From a halophilic archaeon SHRA6 (GTDB taxonomy: Archaea; Halobacteriota; Halobacteria; Halobacteriales; Haloferacaceae), in assembly GCA_005239175.1 (NCBI GenBank), contig SOPS01000004.1:1-64000 (forward strand): a DNA stretch of 64,000 bases. Reading direction: 5' to 3'. A program made the translations under genes and the position numbers. Shown here piece after piece: positions 9,363-17,431 of the stretch. Numbering within the stretch: position 1 is the first letter of the stretch; each line of letters begins with the position of its first letter. A model generated the notes under the pieces. It searched no databases, was not told the origin of the DNA, and saw nothing but the letters and a program-made list of their open reading frames with translations.

Positions 9363-9958
9363 TCACTCCATCTCGGGGACGTCGTCCTCTTTGGTCGCAC
9401 TGACGGCTGAGTCGACCCAATCGTCGATGTTCTCAGCGACGTAATCCTGCCCGCCGAGGCCGACGGCCACGCCAATCCCGATCGCCAGCGCGAGCGCAAG
9501 CGCGCCGAAGAAGGCCGCGATGAAGGCGGTGAATAGATTCGTAGCGATGTCGAAGCCGACGACAAGCACAACGAGCGCGCCGAGGACGATCGGTAGGAAT
9601 GTCGCCAAGTCTGAAAGCAACTCTGTGAGCTGTGGAATCCCAGCACATCCCCCGCGCCAAGCAACGCAACGAAGTAGATGTAGTACGCGACAACCATCCC
9701 AAGCGCTTTCGCGATAGCATCGCCATCACCGCTCCCGACATTCTCCACTGCGGTCCCTCTCGCGTACTCACTGATCCCGATCCCACGAACAAGGCGCGTA
9801 ACAACACTCCCGACGATTCGACCGATAATATACCCAAAAACGAGGATGACGAGTGCCGAAACGAGTGTCGGCAGATACGCGATTACGTCTGTGATTGTCT
9901 GCTCGATAGCACCATTAATCTGGACTCTGTACTTACTACGTGGGTTTCGGTTTATGAT
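9363..9958 (-). pseudogene. MscS-type conserved TM-helix protein, disrupted
   Basis: Read on the minus strand, the frame gives NGAIEQTITDVIAYLPTLVS, then a hydrophobic helix, GRIVGSVVTRLVRGIGI, then AKALGMVVAYYIYFVALLG and GDVLG. At about 9637 one base appears missing, and the reading continues in the next frame as IPQLTELLSDLATFLPIVLG and GVGLGGQDYVAENIDDW to the stop at 9363. This is the pattern of haloarchaeal small-conductance-channel-like TM-helix proteins. No start codon is found in frame; a stop lies just before 9958 and a mobile cassette begins at 9971. It is broken twice, unless the frameshift is a sequencing error. Confidence 0.7.
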
Positions 9959-9970
9959 TTGCTAACGAGT

Positions 9971-10314
9971 GGCTCTGTTGAAATCCCATTCTTCAGACAT
10001 ATTCTTGCCTGAAACAGCCGGTCGATGAGAGCTGCGAACACAGCGATCAGCCGGAGCCACACAAGATTAATACTACATGAGAGATTATCTCAGTTATGAC
10101 CGAAGAACAGGGACGAACCCTCGGAATTATCAGTATCATCTTGTCAGTCTTGGCATTGTCGTACACTGTCCTTTGGTTCGTTGGGGTGGTCTGAACTGAG
10201 TCCGAGAGCCAGCTCGCGGATATTTTCTGCCACTGTACTAATCGCTTCGTGAGTCCCCTGTACTGACCGCGACTGGGTCATAATATATCACTTGCTGAGG
10301 ATTTCAACAGAGCC
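9971..10314. mobile_element. 344-bp IS6-like microcassette with 8-bp target duplication
   Basis: Ends are perfect inverted repeats over GGCTCTGTTGAAATCC. The flanks are the same 8 bp on both sides: TAACGAGT at 9963-9970 and 10315-10322. It has no transposase and is too short to hold one. It contains a promoter-like ATTAATACT (10066-10074) and a 32-codon ORF. The tips match those of the cassettes at 496-2461 and 17432-18481. It landed right in front of a now broken membrane-protein gene. Confidence 0.85.
10096..10194 (+). CDS. 32-residue predicted membrane microprotein inside the microcassette
   Basis: ATG 10096 to TGA 10192-10194. The peptide begins MTEEQGRTLGII and continues as one hydrophobic helix of about 20 residues (SIILSVLALSYTVLWFVGVV), so it is probably a single-span membrane protein. 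A TATA-like ATTAATACT is centred 26 bp upstream, which fits a leaderless transcript. It is the only gene in the cassette. The function is unknown; it may be a passenger or a toxin-like peptide, which is speculation. Confidence 0.5.
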   Translation: MTEEQGRTLGIISIILSVLALSYTVLWFVGVV

Positions 10315-10427
10315 TAACGAGTACAACAGCTTCAAACATATCACTCCGCTTGAATTTCATCTGCTGGCTCATGTGACGAATCAACGACGACACGAAGATA
10401 ATAACCCCTGACGTGCAAGAGAACTGT

Positions 10428-11465
10428 ATGACCACGCAGAGCAACTCACCCCAACAGTCTTCACACCGAATTGCACTCACGATCTTTGCAGTAGTTACCA
10501 CAGTGCTTGCCGGACTGCTCATTTTCACATACTTGCAGTACATCCTGTTCGCGATCGTACTCGCATACGTTCTCGCACCCGTCCAAGAGGTACTCGAACA
10601 GCGGCTGAGTTCGAAGGTGGCCGCGGTCGGTACGATTATGATGTCGATCGTCGTGTTTTTCATTCCGGTTGTCTACGTCCTCGGTATCGCATTTCGGCAG
10701 GGCCTGGCGCTTATTTCCGCAATTGAGGATGGAGCATTCAGCCCAGAATACATCCAGGACCAATTCGAGACCATGGGATTCGCCGTCGATCTTAGCTTGG
10801 TGTACTCGACCTATCAAGGGACGATTACGCAGACCCTGCAGCGACTCGCCAGTGGTACACTTTCGATTATCGGCGGCCTTCCGGGCGTGCTAATTGGGCT
10901 CACGGTGACCGGTTTCGTTCTCTTTGCCCTGTTACACGACGGGGATCGGTTCGTTTCGTGGGTGGAATCTGTTGTCCCGATCGACAATCGTGTTCAGCGG
11001 GAACTGTACGTAAAACTCGACAACCTGATGTGGGCCTCTGTCGTGGGTAATGTCATTGTCGCGGGCATCCAAGCCGTGCTACTGGGGATCGGTCTTGCAG
11101 TTGTTGGGATGCCCGGTGTGGTCTTTTTGACTGTTGCAACCTTCGTCCTCACATTGCTCCCGCTCATCGGTGCGTTCGGTGTCTGGGTGCCGGCTTCAGC
11201 CTATTTATTCTTGATTGACCGGCCTCTGGCAGCGGGCGTAATACTGGTGTATGGGTCGATAATTAGCGTCTCGGACATCTACCTTCGGCCAGTAATCATT
11301 GGTCGGAGCGGGGCAATGAATGCGGCGACTATCGTGGTCGGCATCTTCGGGGGCCTCATCGTGTTTGGAGCCATTGGCCTCTTTATCGGCCCCGTGGTCC
11401 TCGGAGGAGCGAAAATCGTACTCGACCTATTCGCCCGGGAGTACGCGAAACCGATCGCCAACTAA
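10428..11465 (+). CDS. AI-2E family (PerM/YdiK-type) membrane permease
   Basis: Product of 345 aa with the family architecture: two N-terminal helices (about 18-75), a hydrophilic stretch, then a C-terminal bundle including FVLFALLHDGDRF and the helix pairs TFVLTLLPLIGAFGVWVPA and DIYLRPVIIGRSGAMNAATIVVGIFGGLIVFGAIGLFIGPV split by short loops. The DIYLRP element is typical. Transported substrates vary in the family (AI-2, Na+/H+), so none is assigned. ATG 10428 is preferred over the upstream GTG at 10413. It is monocistronic. Confidence 0.88.
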   Translation: MTTQSNSPQQSSHRIALTIFAVVTTVLAGLLIFTYLQYILFAIVLAYVLAPVQEVLEQRLSSKVAAVGTIMMSIVVFFIPVVYVLGIAFRQGLALISAIEDGAFSPEYIQDQFETMGFAVDLSLVYSTYQGTITQTLQRLASGTLSIIGGLPGVLIGLTVTGFVLFALLHDGDRFVSWVESVVPIDNRVQRELYVKLDNLMWASVVGNVIVAGIQAVLLGIGLAVVGMPGVVFLTVATFVLTLLPLIGAFGVWVPASAYLFLIDRPLAAGVILVYGSIISVSDIYLRPVIIGRSGAMNAATIVVGIFGGLIVFGAIGLFIGPVVLGGAKIVLDLFAREYAKPIAN

Positions 11466-12212
11466 CCCAACCGTCTCCGCATCTGTTTTGCCCAATTGAC
11501 GCAGTTTGGAGTCAAACATCCCCTCTAGCAGGCGTCGGACCCACCTACAGTGTGGACACCCGAAGATAGTGGCTAGATACTGAGTATCAGAGTGGGTCAA
11601 TGTGTCTTCTGAGTAAAAACTACCCCTGCGGCTCACCAGTAGTATCAATCAGATACGTCGCTCCTGTTGAGCGAGAAGCGAAACCACGATTTTTATGAAG
11701 TTCGTATTCGGCTACAGGCCAAATATACCATTTCTTAGTATAATAATTTAGATTGAAATATTGTTTCTGATAAGCTCGATCATCTGCCCATACTCATGAC
11801 TACAAAACTGATCTACACGCCCGAGCTCAAAATCTTGATCACAACACCCCAGACAACTCGTGGCCCAACTCGCAGACAAGCAGCACTAGGTATACATCGT
11901 TGTAGATCCCGGAATACACGAATCGCTCTGTGCAAAGTCTGACTAGTGACGACCAAAATAACGCCTTCTGGAACCTTTGTCGAACACTGTGGGAATCACG
12001 ATGTGGATAACGTCACGTAGCAATCCCTAGTGCGGCGGATACACATCGCTCCTCGTCAACGCCATGTCTTTCAGCAGTTGACCACACTCGTTGCAGCGCG
12101 TCTGGGTGAGACACGGTCTCCATCTCAGATATAAACACGACGAGACCCGAGTCAATACAAAACATCGGATATATGAAAAGATACCAAAAGTATAGTTTAT
12201 ATTACTTTTATA
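11466..12212. other. Mostly empty intergenic stretch
   Basis: About 750 bp. The minus strand at 12013-12165 can encode a 50-residue peptide (METVSHPDALQRVW core), but no good promoter or homologue is apparent. A 73-codon frame at 11427-11648 (minus) contains GCPHCRW but overlaps the end of the permease gene. Neither is called. 11700-11760 is AT-rich. Confidence 0.35.
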
Positions 12213-12560
12213 CTAGTGAAGAGTCAACTGGTGACTGAAATTCACTGTTGCACTCTTCTTTGAGGAGTTCAAGTTGGAGGCTTGCAACGCTCAGCGGATT
12301 CTGGATATCGTGGCTGACAAAGCTGGCAAACTGCGAAAGCTGCTCGGTTTTTCTTTCAGCTCCTGCTCTTGTTCAATCCGAGCGTGCTGACCGCGGTCTC
12401 CACGATCGCCACCTAAATTGCTGTCTCGCTGGAAGCTGACTGCATTCCCGGTACGGCGCTGTGGAGTTGGGTAATTCGCTCGTCGGCACTCGGTCGTGCC
12501 TCGTCGTTTCCCATCCCCGAATCCATTGTCTCCGTATCGGATTCTAAAGAAAACAGCGAG
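12213..12560 (-). pseudogene. Histidine kinase remnant (GAF start plus H-box), frameshifted
   Basis: The minus strand shows, in successive frames, ADERITQLHSAVPGMQSAS (start of a GAF-type sensor domain), VETAVSTL, then RIEQEQELKEK, and after a further shift TEQLSQFASFVSHDIQNPL, the H-box with the phospho-accepting histidine, then SVASLQLELLKEE and a stop at 12213. At least two frameshifts (near 12415 and 12350) and the lack of N, G1 and G2 boxes make it a dead fragment. It lies directly beside the hairpin at 12565, which may mark the element that disrupted it. Confidence 0.7.
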
Positions 12561-12564
12561 AGTT

Positions 12565-12586
12565 CCACGGGTCACCCGACCCGTGG
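12565..12586. repeat. Perfect 9-bp-stem hairpin, copy 2
   Basis: Identical over all 22 bp to 229-250 (stem CCACGGGTC, loop ACCC). It lies next to a decayed kinase gene and before an AT-rich gap. Confidence 0.7.
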
Positions 12587-12884
12587 TCGTTTACCTGGGT
12601 GTATTCGTTATTTTGAACTATCAAAATAAATGTATTATAGACGACAACTATTTGTTGTGAATGTTTGTGTAAGAATTCTGCCGCGTGTGTATCTAGCTGT
12701 AAGCGGCGAACACACGCGTATATCGTAGTCCTATGCTGGTTCGTTGTGTGCAACACGATCGGCTTTCTCGAGTTTCCTTCATATGATGCGAGGTGGATTT
12801 GAGAGCGGGGATTCCCAGAATCTTGGAATGAACTCGATACTATATGCGATATCCCCACTAATCTACATGTGTGAGGTGAGAACT

Positions 12885-13409
12885 ATGGCAACCAAAATGG
12901 CGAATCCAATGGCGACGGATTTCGCGTTTAGCCTTGACGGGCCACTGGCGCGATACTGGGTTGCGTTGCTGCGTGTAATCACCGGATGGTGGTTCTTCCA
13001 CGCGGGCATAACCAAGCTCATTGAGGATGGGCTGGCATACTCTTACGGGCCGATGTACCTCCAGGGGATGGAGGGAACGGCTCTTGGACCGATCCCAATG
13101 TGGATGGGCAACAACCTTGCGTGGTTGATCGCCCCGGGTGTGCCGCTGTTCGAGACGCTAATCGGACTCGCGCTCATATTCGGTGTGGTGACGCGGCTAG
13201 CCGCATTCGGCGGGGCGTTCTTCATGGTCCTGTTCTGGATCGGTAACGCCGACTTCGGACACGGACTCGTGAGCGGCGACTTCATGGGACTGCTGTTGTT
13301 CATCACAGTCGCAGCCCTCGCGGCCGGTCGCTACTACGGGCTTGATGCGATCCTCGAACAGACTGCCCTGGTCAAGCAACACCCGAGACTGAAATACCTA
13401 CTCGGCTGA
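12885..13409 (+). CDS. DoxX/DoxD-family membrane protein
   Basis: Product of 174 aa with four transmembrane helices. The family pattern is clear: LARYWVALLRVITGWWFFHAGITKL in helix 1, a loop with GMEGTALGPIPMWM, then PLFETLIGLALIFGVVTRLAAFGGA and a helix GLLLFITVAALA. It resembles the DoxD small subunit of thiosulfate:quinone oxidoreductase more than plain DoxX, but the substrate is unproven. ATG 12885 has an unusually good Shine-Dalgarno for this genome (GAGGTGAG, 12873-12880), deciding it against a longer upstream frame. The next gene follows 13 bp later, in the same operon. Confidence 0.85.
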   Translation: MATKMANPMATDFAFSLDGPLARYWVALLRVITGWWFFHAGITKLIEDGLAYSYGPMYLQGMEGTALGPIPMWMGNNLAWLIAPGVPLFETLIGLALIFGVVTRLAAFGGAFFMVLFWIGNADFGHGLVSGDFMGLLLFITVAALAAGRYYGLDAILEQTALVKQHPRLKYLLG

Positions 13410-13422
13410 GGAGGTGAACACT

Positions 13423-13731
13423 ATGGAAACCAACTACACTGTCATCGACAAAGCGGCACTGGCACTCAGCAGCGCGCTGATGCTATTGGGCATCGTCGTC
13501 CTGGGGTTCGTAGAGGTCTTGGCGGGCCAGCCCTACGGGGCAGCTCCGGTCGAACAGACCAACGATGCGGGAGAGGTCGTTAACACGCTGTACCCGGCGA
13601 TCGATCCGACCCTACGAACCGGGCTGGTGATCGCCGGGCTGGTCATCCTGCTGCTGTGGGGACTCTACCGGATGGCCGGTACCCCGGTCGATAACGTCGA
13701 TCGCCAAACGGTCGAAACGAGAGCAGACTGA
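13423..13731 (+). CDS. Small two-helix membrane protein paired with the DoxX-type protein
   Basis: Product of 102 aa with helices at about 10-32 (ALALSSALMLLGIVVLGFVE) and 62-82 (GLVIAGLVILLLWGLYRM), and an outward-looking loop between them. Start ATG 13423 is set by GGAGGTGA just upstream. Co-transcribed with the DoxX-type gene and likely its partner subunit, in the way DoxA accompanies DoxD, although it shows no DoxA motif I can name. Confidence 0.65.
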   Translation: METNYTVIDKAALALSSALMLLGIVVLGFVEVLAGQPYGAAPVEQTNDAGEVVNTLYPAIDPTLRTGLVIAGLVILLLWGLYRMAGTPVDNVDRQTVETRAD

Positions 13732-14234
13732 CGCTACGCACAGCGTCGTTTTTTATTGAAACAGGTCGGTACATTCGGGTCTACGCTTCACTCGGCTCGT
13801 CTAACTTGTTCACTCGGAGAAGAATCGTTCGCCGTCGTAGTGCTTAGCGGGATCTCGTGCGTGTTGTTGGTACTCGCTAATCCTAGAACACCGTGCTCGT
13901 CTGCCTGTAGATACTCGTCGATGCTTGACTCAATCATCCCGCCGGTATATACGTATTCAACGTTGTACTTGGAGACTGCACGTGGCCGAGACTCACATAG
14001 ACTTCCCGGTGCCGAGATACGGTCCGTACATGGCGCGATCGAGGCATTCTCGACATCCACTCCAGCTTAGACCGAACAGCGCCAAGCGAGATTTTGTTCA
14101 AGATGCCATGTTTGGTAGTTCAGTGTGATATTCTGACTAACAGTGTTATTTTCAATACTATTATTATGAGATGAAATACGCAATCCAAATTATATTTCAA
14201 CTAACAATAGTTCGTTCCATAATATTGTGTGATA
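13732..14234. other. Intergenic stretch with no supported gene
   Basis: About 500 bp. A 90-codon minus-strand frame (13788-14060) exists but has no recognisable motif or promoter. 14130-14230 is AT-rich and should hold the promoter of the following gene. Confidence 0.4.
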
Positions 14235-15230
14235 ATGAACTACAAGACTGTGGCAGATCTAAACGCAGACACCCGTCGTCTCAAACAGAACCTCCCGAAA
14301 GATATCGATCTAGTAGTTGGAATCCCGCGAAGCGGTCTCTTGGCAGCGAATCTGCTGTGTCTATATCTCGATGTTCCGATGACAGATGTCGATCGTCTTT
14401 GTGAGGGAAAAATAATCGACACTGGGGAACGATTTGGGAGCTTGAGTCGGCTCGCTGATTGTACCTCCGTACTCGTTATCGATGATTCCGTTGCAACGGG
14501 GAATCAGATGACAGAAACCCGTACGCGACTCGATAACCACGATTTTCCGTTTGATATCGAATACGGTGCAATATACGTTTCTCCGCGAGGGTATCAGTAC
14601 GTGGACTACTGGAGCGAGGTAGTTCCATTCCCACGCGTATTCGAGTGGAACATCTTCCACCATACGAGACTAACAGACTTCTGCGTGGATCTCGATGGTG
14701 TGCTCTGTCGCGATCCGATACCACAAATAGAGAATGACAAGGACAACGACCGCGAGCTTCTCACGAATCCCGAGCCAAATATGGTCCCGAATCAGCGTAT
14801 CGGTTGGTTAGTATCCTCCAGATTAGAAACGTTCCGGCCCGAGATTGAACAGTGGCTAGCTGCCCACGGGATCAACTACGAGACGCTCGTAATGAGGAGT
14901 ACCCCAGAGACGAAGACTCGTCGAAACCGAGGCAATTACGCAGAATATAAAGCACGGGTATATGACACAACTGACTCAGATCTCTTTATCGAAAACGATC
15001 CTACCCAGGCAGCGGAGATTTGCGAAAGGACAAATCGTCCAGTGTTTTGCTCCGCCACCAACGAGATGCTGAAACCGGGAATGGTCCGCCGGTCACAACA
15101 CCGCCTTGTGAAGAGCGTTTCCCGCATACAAAAAGAGCCAATTTTGTTTCCCGCTAGAACCGCCAAACGGTTCTCATCTCAATGCTATCACCAGATTTCG
15201 AGATATTGGCGATCGAAGAATAAGCCCTAA
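14235..15230 (+). CDS. Phosphoribosyltransferase-like domain fused to a HAD-like domain
   Basis: Product of 331 aa. The N-terminal half has the type I PRTase fold marks: VVGIPRSGLLAANLL and the PRPP-binding loop VLVIDDSVATGNQM near residue 82. The second half opens with CVDLDGVLCRDP near residue 150, a HAD motif I (DxDG), and contains an acidic ENDP segment late that could be motif IV. The last ~60 residues are basic. PRTase-HAD fusions are known from surface-polysaccharide loci, but no such genes are near. ATG 14235 (MNYKTV) is preferred; ATG 14229 is in frame. It is a lone gene beside the integrative element, AT-richer than the backbone. Confidence 0.7.
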   Translation: MNYKTVADLNADTRRLKQNLPKDIDLVVGIPRSGLLAANLLCLYLDVPMTDVDRLCEGKIIDTGERFGSLSRLADCTSVLVIDDSVATGNQMTETRTRLDNHDFPFDIEYGAIYVSPRGYQYVDYWSEVVPFPRVFEWNIFHHTRLTDFCVDLDGVLCRDPIPQIENDKDNDRELLTNPEPNMVPNQRIGWLVSSRLETFRPEIEQWLAAHGINYETLVMRSTPETKTRRNRGNYAEYKARVYDTTDSDLFIENDPTQAAEICERTNRPVFCSATNEMLKPGMVRRSQHRLVKSVSRIQKEPILFPARTAKRFSSQCYHQISRYWRSKNKP

Positions 15231-15498
15231 TTAGGTGTAAAAGCCTACTGGATGCCAAGAATTCGAGGATCAAGAATCCCTCTTCGTGAGCATTATTATA
15301 GATAGTACTGACAGGATTGAAATAGGCGTTTCTGGTCTTTCGTTGTGCAAGCTGCGATTGACTGGATTCGAATCCAGGCTCCGCTCGTTGATGCTCGTTC
15401 TCTCGTAATACCAGATTGCTGCGATGGACCGCTGGGATTCTCGCGAGTGAAGCGATCGGGACGTTGGCGAGCCAATGAGTCGAGCGAAGCGAGACGAA

Positions 15499-15514
15499 TG
15501 GACCCGCCGGGACT
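15499..15514. other. Second att-like copy of the tRNA-Ala 3' end
   Basis: TGGACCCGCCGGGACT matches the tRNA-derived core at 28011-28026 in 15 of 16 positions. It lies 90 bp outside the exact copy at 15589, suggesting an earlier or tandem integration at the same site. Confidence 0.5.
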
Positions 15515-15588
15515 GAGCAAACCCGAAGGGTTTGCGGAGGTCGGCGGGGCCACTGAACGAGTTTGAGCGCAGCGAAAACGAAGTGAAG

Positions 15589-15604
15589 TGGACCCGCCGG
15601 GATT
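15589..15604. other. att site, displaced tRNA-Ala core
   Basis: TGGACCCGCCGGGATT is identical to 28011-28026. It directly precedes the integrase gene, the usual place for the displaced att copy. Confidence 0.75.
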
Positions 15605-15752
15605 GTCACCCTCCTCGCGCCTGACGGCGCTCAGGGCCTCTCACCCGTCGCGTCCACACGCTCCCTCGGACCGTCTCGGGAACGTGGAACTTACGGGTCG
15701 GGCCAGCCAACGGATCGCCCCAACTACCGGAGGTCGGCTACAGGAACAACCC

Positions 15753-16769
15753 ATGCACGGACTTGAACCCCTATCGCCGTCCGAAGCCGTACAATCATAC
15801 GTGACCTCCCGAAAGTCAGAGGTCTCTCAATCAACGATCTACGAACACACCACCAGACTCAATCGGTTTACCGAATGGTGCGAGAAGCAAGAGATCACCA
15901 ACCTCAACGAACTAACCGCCCGGAAATGCCGATCGTATCTCGAATACCGCCAAGAACGAGTCGCCCCAACGACACTCGAAAACGAAATGCGAACCTTCCG
16001 AATTGCCGTCGAAGAATGGGAAACGATCGACGGCGTGATAGAAGGGCTGTCGAAAAAAGTGAAAGTTCCCGCCGCCAAAAAAGGCTACCAAAGCCGAGAC
16101 GTTAAAGTCGCAAAAGACCACGCCAAAGGGATACTGGCCTACCTCGACAAATACGAATACGCCAGCCTTCGACACCTCATGTTCTCGCTGTTTTGGCACA
16201 CCGGCTGTCGGACCGGCGGTCTTCGGGCGCTCGATCTACAAGACTACTACCCCGATCGCTACCGGAACCCACTACTGACGTACAACCACCGACCCGAAAC
16301 AGGCACGCCGCTCAAAAAAGGAAAATGGGGCGAGCGAGAAGTGCCGCTCTCGAACGAAATGGGGTCGCTGATCGATGACTACATAGAAGGCCACCGACAC
16401 GACGTGACAGACGAACACGGGCGCGAGCCGCTGCTGACGACCGAGAACGGACGGCCACAAAAAACGACCGTTCAACGGAACATCTACGTGGTGACTACCC
16501 CGTGCTATATCGGCTTTGCCTGTCCCCTAAAGAAAGATCCCGCCGAGTGTGAATTTACTGCATACAACAAGTCCTCGCAATGCCCAGATTCAGTCTCGCC
16601 ACACGGTATCCGCCGTGGATTTGTTACAAAAATGCGAGATATGGGTGCAGACTTTGATACGATCGGAGACCGAGTAGACGCCTCTCCCGACACACTTCGA
16701 AAGCACTACGATTCCCCAACGCCGCAAGAAAAGCGAGATCGGCAACTGGAATGGGTCGATCGGGTATAA
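15753..16769 (+). CDS. Tyrosine recombinase / phage-type integrase
   Basis: Product of 338 aa. An N-terminal SAM-like core-binding domain covers about residues 8-95 (VQSYVTSRKSEVSQSTIYEHTTRLNRF split over a helix pair). The catalytic domain shows the first Arg in WHTGCRTGGLRALDL, the HxxR box in SPHGIRRGF and the nucleophilic Tyr in LRKHYDSP near the end. Cysteines (CYIGFACP, C-E-F, QCPDS) between the first Arg and HxxR may bind zinc, common in haloarchaeal integrases. ATG 15753 is chosen; the frame is open back to the att site. Its target is the tRNA-Ala 3' end, shown by the flanking repeats. Confidence 0.92.
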   Translation: MHGLEPLSPSEAVQSYVTSRKSEVSQSTIYEHTTRLNRFTEWCEKQEITNLNELTARKCRSYLEYRQERVAPTTLENEMRTFRIAVEEWETIDGVIEGLSKKVKVPAAKKGYQSRDVKVAKDHAKGILAYLDKYEYASLRHLMFSLFWHTGCRTGGLRALDLQDYYPDRYRNPLLTYNHRPETGTPLKKGKWGEREVPLSNEMGSLIDDYIEGHRHDVTDEHGREPLLTTENGRPQKTTVQRNIYVVTTPCYIGFACPLKKDPAECEFTAYNKSSQCPDSVSPHGIRRGFVTKMRDMGADFDTIGDRVDASPDTLRKHYDSPTPQEKRDRQLEWVDRV

Positions 16770-16995
16770 ATATCAATTAATAGATACTTTCGAGACATAA
16801 AAAGGCTCGAAAGCGGTGTCTGAAACCACTTTGGCTACAGAGCGCACCGGGGACCAAGCCAAAACCAGCGGGAAGGCATCTATACACCTCCCAAAGAGAC
16901 CGGTACAAAGAAAGCGGATTCCACTCAAGAGAAATTCAATGACTTTATTCGGAATATCAGAGACGAACATCATCGAAACTGGAGATAGAGAGGAT

Positions 16996-17403
16996 ATGAC
17001 TATTGATAGTAGAGGGACAGACGATCACGTTTCCCTCAGTAGTAACTGGACCATCCCAAATCTTACCATGAGTGGGATTGAGAGCGTCTACATATTCAAA
17101 AAGGGTGAAAACCGGTATCTCGTTGAGTGCTGGGGAGGTATGACTGGAAATTACGTCGTTACCCGAGAAGGCATCGAAGAACTTGGAACTACCCTTCTTA
17201 GTAATCAAGAACCGATTCCGAGTTGGACGATCTACTCAAGGCCTGACGAGCTTCCAGACTGGGTCCCATCGGACTATCACCCTCCCGATCCCGTGGAATG
17301 TGATAAATGCGGTACTGAAGTAGCCGTCACTACGATTCTAACACCGATGACTGCTGAAAAGTATGAAAAGTATTGTCCCGATTGCTGGAATGATTCTTTG
17401 TAA
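16996..17403 (+). CDS. Zinc-ribbon protein of unknown function
   Basis: Product of 135 aa from ATG 16996 (a longer frame starts at GTG 16816). Residues 1-90 look like a small beta-rich domain; near the end a CDKCGTEV knuckle and a second CPDCW knuckle 30 residues later make a C-x2-C / C-x2-C zinc ribbon. There is no helix-turn-helix. It follows the integrase within the element and could be a small DNA- or protein-binding accessory factor. Low-GC composition agrees with the element. Confidence 0.5.
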   Translation: MTIDSRGTDDHVSLSSNWTIPNLTMSGIESVYIFKKGENRYLVECWGGMTGNYVVTREGIEELGTTLLSNQEPIPSWTIYSRPDELPDWVPSDYHPPDPVECDKCGTEVAVTTILTPMTAEKYEKYCPDCWNDSL

Positions 17404-17431
17404 GGGCCTTCCCGGACCTTTACACCCATGG

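Larger units (their letters stand above)
15231..15752. other. Junction region left of the integrase
   Basis: No gene seen. It holds a perfect palindrome at about 15363 (CTGGATTCGAATCCAG), two tRNA-derived att-like copies (15499 and 15589) and GAGCGAAGCGAG-type sequence common in haloarchaeal spacers. The first 100 bp are AT-rich. Confidence 0.5.

Noticed and set aside
11427-11648. 73-codon minus-strand ORF with GCPHC, glutaredoxin-like at first sight
   Set aside because: Overlaps the permease 3' end, no further thioredoxin-fold features.
12013-12165. 50-codon minus-strand ORF
   Set aside because: Plausible peptide but TATA-like sequence is too close to the ATG and no conservation can be shown.
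13788-14060. 90-codon minus-strand ORF between the DoxX operon and the PRTase-HAD gene
   Set aside because: No domain, promoter or start signal seen.
15345-15385. T-arm-like palindrome CTGGATTCGAATCCAG suggesting a tRNA fragment
   Set aside because: No acceptor, D or anticodon stems around it; a simple perfect palindrome.
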